Shown: one piece after another, positions 58,590 through 64,000 of the stretch
Layout of the letters: each line of letters opens with the position of its first letter
How positions within the stretch are numbered: the stretch's first letter is position 1
Source of the DNA: an uncultured Ruthenibacterium sp.
GTDB taxonomy: Bacteria > Bacillota > Clostridia > Oscillospirales > Ruminococcaceae
NCBI GenBank assembly: GCA_944386565.1
Contig: CALXBO010000001.1
Span: forward strand, 62,001 to 126,000
DNA length: 64,000 nucleotides
Reading direction: 5' to 3'
The notes under the pieces: model-generated
The model's input: the letters and a program-made list of their open reading frames with translations, nothing else
Told to the model about the DNA's origin: nothing
The model's database searches: none
Position numbers and translations under genes: made by a program

Positions 58590-61500
58590 ATGGGGGAAAA
58601 AGAACTCAAGATTCAGGATGCAACCGAGCGTGCCAACGAACTTTCGCTTTTGTCGCACGAACTGCTTTTGACCGTTTCGAGTTTTCTCCGGAAGTGTTAT
58701 CTGCTTGCGATTCCGCCCGAACAGTTTGTGGACTTCTGGTGCGCCGTTTGCTGTAAGACCACAACCGTGAAGAATTATAAGGGCAACTCCACCGTCAAGG
58801 AGTATCCCTCGATCATAGACCGCCCGGAGCTGACGAAAGGCAGGTTCTTATCGCATGACGTGCAGGAGCAGATTGATAAGATCCCGTTTTCCAGGCTCAA
58901 CAGCATGGACAATGCGGAGTTCTGCGCCTTGTTGAGAGAAGGGCTTCCCGCCGTTCCGGACGAAGATCTCCGCCGCAACCTGCTGGATCTGGCGGATCTG
59001 GCCGCTCTGTTCAAAATGAATATTGTGCTCAAGAATTCCGGTATGGATGTGGACTTCTTCGGGATGCTGCGCAGCCGTTTTCCGCTTCTGAAATCGAAGA
59101 CGGAAGAGAGATGGGAAACGGAGAACTCGAGCGCGCTTGAGCTGCGCAACCGCTGGGGCGGCCACGTCAACGGAAGAACGTTCCGCTCGCCGAAAAGCAA
59201 TGTGTGTATTTCCGAGAGCGTGTGGCAGGCTTCCAGCGGCGCATGGCTGAACCTGGCGAAGTCTCTGCGGATTCCGGAGACGGAAGCGGAGTATCAGCGC
59301 ATCATGGCTGTCCGCGAGAAGGCGAAGAAGCGGATGAAATGCCGGCTGATCCCGCTCAGCGAACTCGCGGAGAAGAGCGGCTGCTATACGGCCGAACAGG
59401 TGAAACAGATCCTGACGGAGTACTATCACTATGAGTGCACGGGCGACACGATCTTCTGCAACGAGGAGGAGGCGCTGGGCAGCCTGAGCGATCACGCCCG
59501 GCAGGAGGCTCTGCATGCGGAATTGCAGAATATGCAGAAAGAACTGGAGCGGATCAAAGCGGCTGCGCCGGGCAATGCGGAAGCGCTGCTGCTCAAATAT
59601 CTGCGTCAGAACAGCGGTTCGGTCAGGACGGACCTTCTCGTCGCGTATCAGGGCGGAAGTATGGACCGGCGCACGCTGCAGCAGCTGGCGGAAACGCACA
59701 AGATCGTTCTCGACGCCTCTCTGCTCAAACGCCGTGAGGGCCGGACGTTCGTCATGGACGAACTGCGCCCCGCACTCGAGCGCTGCGGTCGGAGCCTGCA
59801 GTCGGCTCTGATCGTGGAGGCCACGGCCATGTACAACTTAATGAAGGGGTATATGGAGTTCCAGTCCGCGGGCAAGAAACTCCGGACACTGGTGCAGACG
59901 CCCGCGAACCGAGCCGAACGCGAACGGCTGCAGGCACGCTGTGATGAGCTTGCAGGAACAAAAGCTGCCTACCTGTTCGCACGCGATGAGCTGCGCCTGA
60001 TCCCGACGGGCATCCCCGATCCGCTGCTCGGCGAGGAGATGTCACTGATCGAATACCTGAGCACGCATCCGCTCGACCGCTTCTGCGTTCTGACGTGCGG
60101 GGCGACGGGGCTTGTAAAGCGCATTTCGTGCGATCAGCTGCCGCTTGTCCGCGTGGGCCGTGTGCGCAGTGCGGGCGACGGTTCCGTGTGCAGCATTTTC
60201 TCTCAGTTCCTTCCCTTCGAAAGCGAGGAGAAAGAAGCGGACAGCCTGAAAGAGGTCTTCGAGGAGATCGAAGAATCCCTGCCCGGGGAGAAGACGCAGC
60301 CCGCTGCAGAGCCTGAAGAACCGGCAGCACCGGCGGAAGCGGAAACGCCTGAACCGGCGAAGCCGTCTCCGGAGCCCGCCCCGGCGTCTGAAAAGACAGT
60401 GCAAATGCCGCAAACCGGCACAGCCGTCCGCCATGCATCCGAGCCGTTTGCGCCGGATCTTCCTCTCAAGACGATGGATGAGACGCTGCTTCCCCTCAGC
60501 CGGGAGCCCCGCGCCGGAGACGTGCTTCGGACGGAAGATGGCGCGAGTGTCACGCTTGTCTCGCCGCTGATGGAGGGCGGCGAAGAGGCGCGCGGCGGCG
60601 AGGGCGCCGTGTATGTGGCGAGCCTTCCCGACGAGGTGGCGAAAATCTATTTCGCCGACCATCTGACGGCGGGGCGCCGCGACAAACTGACGGAGATGCT
60701 GCGCCACGATCCCGGCCTTGAGGGGTTGTGCTGGCCGACGCATCTTCTGTACAACGACGCGGGCGAATTTGTCGGTTATACGATGCTGCGCGCACCGGAG
60801 AGCGCCATGCCGTTCTCGAAATCGGTGCTCAAAATCGGCAGCCCCTCTCAGCGCGGGGCATACATGAGCAAGTGGACGCGGTCGGACCTCGTGCGCGCGG
60901 CGCGCGGCGCGGCACAGCTTCTGGCGGGCCTGCACCGCAGCAACATCCTGATGGGCGACGTCAACGCGGGCAACTTCATGGCCGATCTGAACGACAGCAG
61001 CCGCGTGTATGCGGTCGACACCGACAGTTTCCAGCTCGGCGGCTATCCGTGCCCGGTCGGTTTTGAGGACTTCACGCATCCCGGTACGGCGGCGCGCCTC
61101 GGCGTGAGCGGCGGACTGCGCTTCGGCACCTTCCTGCGCACGCAGGAGGAAGAGGAGTACGCGCTGGCGATTTTGCTGTTTGAGATCCTGTTCCTCGGCG
61201 CGAACCCGTTTGTGACGAAATCCGAGATGACTTACATTGAGGCGATGCGCACGCGGAACTTCCCGTACGCCAACACGGGAGACGAGTGGACCGTACCCGA
61301 CGGCGACAACTGGATGATCTGGAAGAACCTTCCGCGCAAGATCACGGACGCATTCACGGCGACGTTTGCCGAGTGGAAGACGACGAGCGCGCAGAACTGG
61401 GCGCAGCTGATGGACACGTATCTGTACAGCATTGAGCACTTCAATTTCAGCGACGAGCTCGCGCCCGTCAAGTACCATGAATTCCACCCGGAAGATCCGG

Positions 61501-62216
61501 TCTACGTGGACGTCAGCTGTGCGTACTGTCACAAGGAATTCAACGTGCACAAAAAGCGCTATGCGGACCTCAAGCGGTTCGGGCGGCCGGTGCTCTGCCG
61601 CGAGTGCACGAACTTCCTGAACCTGCACCGGGAAAGACCCTATCCGGAGCTTATGAAGTGCACCAGGTGCGGCGTGCGCTTCAAGGCGACCGTGGGCGAC
61701 GCGTTCTACGCCGAAGCGGGCATCGAGCCCGCACTGTGCCCGGACTGCCGCAATCCCGAGACAACGTGCGCGGGCTGCGGGCAGAAGTTCCGCATTCCCT
61801 ACGATCAGCTGGAGCGTCTGACCGCCCGGAAAGCGCCTGTCATCTGCAAGGATTGCCGCGGCAGCGAGACGGTGACGTGCCAGAGCTGCGGAAAGACGTA
61901 CGAGGAAAAGACGTGGAAAGTACGCCAGAACCGCAGGCTCGGCCGGGAGCTGTTCTGCGACGAGTGCCGTGAGCAGACCGACGCGGTGTGCGATGTGTGC
62001 GGCAAGACCTACAAGTCCGCGCGCTGGCGCATTCTCAAAAACAAAAACGAAAACTGGCCGGGTCTGTGCGAGACGTGCCGCCGGCTGGAGTCCGTGACGG
62101 TTCCCTGCGATTCCTGCGGGGACGACGTCACCGTGCCGCTCAAGGTGTTCCGCGGACGTAGGCACAACAACCAGCAGATTCTCTGCAGCACGTGCTACCG
62201 CAATTCGTTCCGCTGA
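58590..62216 (+). CDS. protein-kinase-like protein with six C-terminal zinc modules (TerY-P-type kinase)
   Basis: 1208 aa. Residues 1-~560 are mostly helical, with a coiled coil near 305-330 and no recognised domain. An Ala/Glu/Pro-rich linker lies at ~570-625. The kinase domain (~645-930) has a Gly-loop GGEGAVYV (~670), candidate Lys in AKIYF (~684), catalytic loop MGDVNAGNF (~788) replacing HRDxxxxN, metal-binding DTDSF (~809) replacing DFG, and EEEYALAILLFEILF. From ~973 six consecutive CxxC...CxxC zinc modules run to the C-terminus. AGGAGGAATTC precedes the ATG. The adjacent vWA and PP2C genes match the TerY-P triad described by comparative genomics. Substrate unknown. Confidence 0.85.
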   Translation: MGEKELKIQDATERANELSLLSHELLLTVSSFLRKCYLLAIPPEQFVDFWCAVCCKTTTVKNYKGNSTVKEYPSIIDRPELTKGRFLSHDVQEQIDKIPFSRLNSMDNAEFCALLREGLPAVPDEDLRRNLLDLADLAALFKMNIVLKNSGMDVDFFGMLRSRFPLLKSKTEERWETENSSALELRNRWGGHVNGRTFRSPKSNVCISESVWQASSGAWLNLAKSLRIPETEAEYQRIMAVREKAKKRMKCRLIPLSELAEKSGCYTAEQVKQILTEYYHYECTGDTIFCNEEEALGSLSDHARQEALHAELQNMQKELERIKAAAPGNAEALLLKYLRQNSGSVRTDLLVAYQGGSMDRRTLQQLAETHKIVLDASLLKRREGRTFVMDELRPALERCGRSLQSALIVEATAMYNLMKGYMEFQSAGKKLRTLVQTPANRAERERLQARCDELAGTKAAYLFARDELRLIPTGIPDPLLGEEMSLIEYLSTHPLDRFCVLTCGATGLVKRISCDQLPLVRVGRVRSAGDGSVCSIFSQFLPFESEEKEADSLKEVFEEIEESLPGEKTQPAAEPEEPAAPAEAETPEPAKPSPEPAPASEKTVQMPQTGTAVRHASEPFAPDLPLKTMDETLLPLSREPRAGDVLRTEDGASVTLVSPLMEGGEEARGGEGAVYVASLPDEVAKIYFADHLTAGRRDKLTEMLRHDPGLEGLCWPTHLLYNDAGEFVGYTMLRAPESAMPFSKSVLKIGSPSQRGAYMSKWTRSDLVRAARGAAQLLAGLHRSNILMGDVNAGNFMADLNDSSRVYAVDTDSFQLGGYPCPVGFEDFTHPGTAARLGVSGGLRFGTFLRTQEEEEYALAILLFEILFLGANPFVTKSEMTYIEAMRTRNFPYANTGDEWTVPDGDNWMIWKNLPRKITDAFTATFAEWKTTSAQNWAQLMDTYLYSIEHFNFSDELAPVKYHEFHPEDPVYVDVSCAYCHKEFNVHKKRYADLKRFGRPVLCRECTNFLNLHRERPYPELMKCTRCGVRFKATVGDAFYAEAGIEPALCPDCRNPETTCAGCGQKFRIPYDQLERLTARKAPVICKDCRGSETVTCQSCGKTYEEKTWKVRQNRRLGRELFCDECREQTDAVCDVCGKTYKSARWRILKNKNENWPGLCETCRRLESVTVPCDSCGDDVTVPLKVFRGRRHNNQQILCSTCYRNSFR

Positions 62217-62250
62217 GCGCGGCATACTATGACGGGAAAGAAGGGGTTTT

Positions 62251-62934
62251 ATGTCGATCATCAGCGATATGATGCTTCACGATCAGGAACTCAGCAACAA
62301 TAAGAGCAAGCGCATCCTCATCTGCCTGTGCGTGGACTGTTCCGCGTCCATGCTGCGCGACGGGGCGATGCAGCAGGTCAACAGCGGCATCGAGATGTTC
62401 TTTGAAAAGACCAATCGCAGCACGCTCGCGCGCGACGCGGCGGATATCTGCATCGTCTCGTTCGGCGACACGGCGCGCGTCGTCTGTGACTTCGGGCCTT
62501 TGGAGAAAGCAATGTCACAGGTGCGCCGCGAGCCCATCCGGGCCAACGGAGCACAGACCGTGCTGGCGGCGGGCGTCAATCTGGCGCTCGACCGTCTGGA
62601 CGCGCACCTCGCCGAGCTTGCGGCCGTGAACAACAATGCCTATGTGCCGTGGCTCATCATCATCAGCGACGGAGATTCCACCGAACCGTCCGAACTCGTC
62701 GGAAAAGCGGCGGCGCGCGTGCAGGAGATGCTGCGCGCACGCCGGCTGAAAACGATGTGTCTGAACATGGGCGAGGGAAGCCGCAGCCTGAATGCGTTCG
62801 CAGAGAACGGATCGGTCGGCCGGCTCGAGAATCTGAAAGTTGTGGACTTCTTCGAGATGCTCAGCCGCAGCGTTTCCGAGACGAGCAAACAGGTCATCGA
62901 GAGCGGCGGCCCCGACTTCTCCGTGCAGGGATAA
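62251..62934 (+). CDS. von Willebrand factor A domain protein (TerY-like)
   Basis: 227 aa, essentially one vWA domain. The MIDAS metal site is intact: CVDCSASM (DxSxS near residue 29), the Thr region ANGAQTVLAAGV, and IIISDGDST. No signal peptide or membrane helix, so cytosolic, as for TerY proteins. It probably mediates metal-dependent protein contact within the kinase/phosphatase complex. It is 34 bp after the kinase gene and 22 bp before the PP2C gene. Confidence 0.92.
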   Translation: MSIISDMMLHDQELSNNKSKRILICLCVDCSASMLRDGAMQQVNSGIEMFFEKTNRSTLARDAADICIVSFGDTARVVCDFGPLEKAMSQVRREPIRANGAQTVLAAGVNLALDRLDAHLAELAAVNNNAYVPWLIIISDGDSTEPSELVGKAAARVQEMLRARRLKTMCLNMGEGSRSLNAFAENGSVGRLENLKVVDFFEMLSRSVSETSKQVIESGGPDFSVQG

Positions 62935-62956
62935 AACGGCGAAAGGAGACGAGCGG

Positions 62957-63727
62957 ATGATGAAAACGGCAGTTGCCGTGCGGCGCGGCACGAGCCATCT
63001 GCTGCGGGGCGCGCCCTGTCAGGACAGCGCGGCGGGAACGTCGCAGCGCCCCTGTGCGGCCGTAGCTCTGTGCGACGGCGCGGGCAGCCGGGAGCATTCG
63101 GAGCTCGCGGCGCAGCGCCTGTGCACATGGGCGGCCGAATGGCTGCCCGAAGCATTCGACGAGCTGTACGCGTTGGAAGAAGACGATGCGGCCACGGCGA
63201 TTCTCCGGGAGGGGCTTGCGCAGCTGGACGCTCTCGCGATGACGCGCGATGAGTGCCTGTGCACGTTCCTCGCGTTTGCCCGCCATGAGGACGGGCGCTG
63301 GCTGATGGCGCACATCGGCGACGGATACATCTTTGCGCCGGACGAAGTGCTGTCCTATCCCGAAAACGGGATGTACGCGAACGAGACGTACTTCTTCAGC
63401 GGCCCGCACGCCGCGGAGCATCTGCGCGTGAGAAAGGGCTTTGACAGCGGCGCGACGGCGGTGCTGCTCACGAGCGACGGATGCGGAGATTCGCTGTACG
63501 ACCAACCGGCAGACCGTCCGTCTCCCGCGGTGCGCAAGCTCTGCCTGGGTCTCGGTTCCCACACGGAGGAGGAAGCGCGGGAGGCTCTTGCGTACAACCT
63601 GTCCGAAGTGTTCGCCGGGCGCAGCGACGACGACCTGAGCCTTGCGCTGCTCTGGTGCGCGCCGCCGGAACCCGCTTTTTCCACAGATTTTCCGGGCGAA
63701 ATGCCTGAGAGGAGAGATCCCGAATGA
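62957..63727 (+). CDS. PP2C-family serine/threonine phosphatase
   Basis: 256 aa. Metal ligands appear in CQDSAAG (the N-terminal Asp), ALCDGAGS, AHIGDGYIF, LTSDGCGDS and GRSDDDLSLAL (the C-terminal Asp pair). It should dephosphorylate the targets of the neighbouring kinase. The start has AAAGGAGACGAGCGG before ATGATG. Its stop overlaps the next gene by 4 nt, so that gene belongs to the same unit. Confidence 0.92.
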   Translation: MMKTAVAVRRGTSHLLRGAPCQDSAAGTSQRPCAAVALCDGAGSREHSELAAQRLCTWAAEWLPEAFDELYALEEDDAATAILREGLAQLDALAMTRDECLCTFLAFARHEDGRWLMAHIGDGYIFAPDEVLSYPENGMYANETYFFSGPHAAEHLRVRKGFDSGATAVLLTSDGCGDSLYDQPADRPSPAVRKLCLGLGSHTEEEAREALAYNLSEVFAGRSDDDLSLALLWCAPPEPAFSTDFPGEMPERRDPE

Positions 63728-64000
63728 AACGAATTTATGTGACGGCCGTGCCGCTTGAGAGCAACTTTGTGCTCGAACCGAAATACGCCGAACCTGCGAA
63801 TTTTTCTCTGCGCAATGCGCCGCGCGCGGCGGCGTTCCCCATCATTCCCGTGCTGGAGGACACAGTGCGTGAGGGCGACAGCGTGAAGGTGATCACGGTG
63901 CGTCAGAAAAATGCGCCGGAGAACAGAAACATGGACATTCTCCGCCGGGAGATCGGCGCGCTCGGCCTGCCGGACTGCACGATCTGCGACGTCACGGTCG
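63724..64000 (+). CDS. unrecognised protein, 3' end outside window
   Basis: The first 92 codons are visible, starting MKRIYVTAVPLESNFVLEP. The start overlaps the PP2C stop (ATGA), so it is a fourth operon member. Alternating strands (AFPIIPVLEDTV, DSVKVITVRQ) and a following charged helix (NMDILRREIGALGL) suggest an alpha/beta, Rossmann-like fold, possibly ligand-binding. I recognise no family from the visible part. Confidence 0.75.
   Translation, partial: MKRIYVTAVPLESNFVLEPKYAEPANFSLRNAPRAAAFPIIPVLEDTVREGDSVKVITVRQKNAPENRNMDILRREIGALGLPDCTICDVTV

Noticed and set aside
60042-62261. A 739-codon minus-strand frame opposite the kinase gene
   Set aside because: Arg/His/Ala-rich antisense frame with no family; the plus-strand kinase with zinc modules is clearly real.
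1-64000. CRISPR arrays, insertion sequences, prophage structural genes, rRNA
   Set aside because: No regularly spaced repeats, transposase motifs, phage structural proteins or rRNA sequence were seen.

Overview
The window is GC-rich (roughly 60% by eye) and densely coded. Strong AGGAGG-type ribosome binding sites, sigma-A-like promoters with 17-bp spacers, frequent TTG starts, a guanine-class purine riboswitch, a TPP riboswitch on an ECF-type ThiT and a Clp ATPase all point to a high-GC Clostridia member, probably a gut Oscillospiraceae-like organism. This is inference from gene style; no rRNA is present to confirm it.

Layout. 1-3700: glycolytic operon pgk-tpiA-gpmI (minus; gpmI runs off the left edge). 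3768-5446: NCS2 purine permease under a guanine riboswitch. 5504-7087: NfeD and SPFH membrane-scaffold pair. 7203-11760: zinc-ribbon/DUF2628 membrane protein, citrate synthase, a 57-aa orphan ORF and cysK. 11803-14783: nagB, an AraC regulator and an MsmX-type sugar-importer ATPase. 14812-19066: four translationally coupled genes (two exporter-fold ABC half-transporters, a YgbA/NO-family protein, a DUF454 membrane protein) behind a strong promoter with two metalloregulator-like palindromes. 19100-27584: a two-component system divergent from a five-gene operon (beta-propeller/solute-binding fusion lipoprotein, two sugar-type permeases, an HlyD-like adaptor and a MacB-periplasmic-domain-like protein) with no ATPase. 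27618-31285: GH20 hexosaminidase, Gfo/Idh/MocA oxidoreductase and a divergent TIM-barrel isomerase. 31325-34309: an AT-richer, frameshifted zinc-finger/nuclease gene beside tRNA-Gly(CCC). 34327-37196: PHP phosphoesterase, iron alcohol dehydrogenase and TSCPD protein. 37206-43280: two MgtA/B-type P-type ATPases around a receiver-less winged-helix regulator. 43385-46968: MarR and YczE-like pair, then a ClpA/C-type unfoldase. 46990-50358: cytidylate-kinase-like protein, thiT, azlCD and nth. 50330-54747: glyA, esterase, rarA and VanY-type carboxypeptidase.

54763-64000 (right edge): the most unusual region. A protein kinase with six C-terminal zinc modules, a von Willebrand A protein and a PP2C phosphatase form a plus-strand operon resembling the TerY-phosphorylation (TerY-P) triad. 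A fourth, unrecognised gene overlaps the phosphatase and runs off the edge. Divergent from them are a membrane protein with a duplicated extracytoplasmic domain and a Sel1-repeat membrane protein. I read this as a phosphorylation-based sensing module with candidate receptor and scaffold components.

How the parts may work together. GH20, Gfo/Idh, the isomerase and nagB suggest amino-sugar use. The ATPase-less importer could borrow the MsmX-type ATPase encoded about 7 kb away. The ABC/YgbA operon looks metal-regulated and may join metal or siderophore handling to nitrosative stress.
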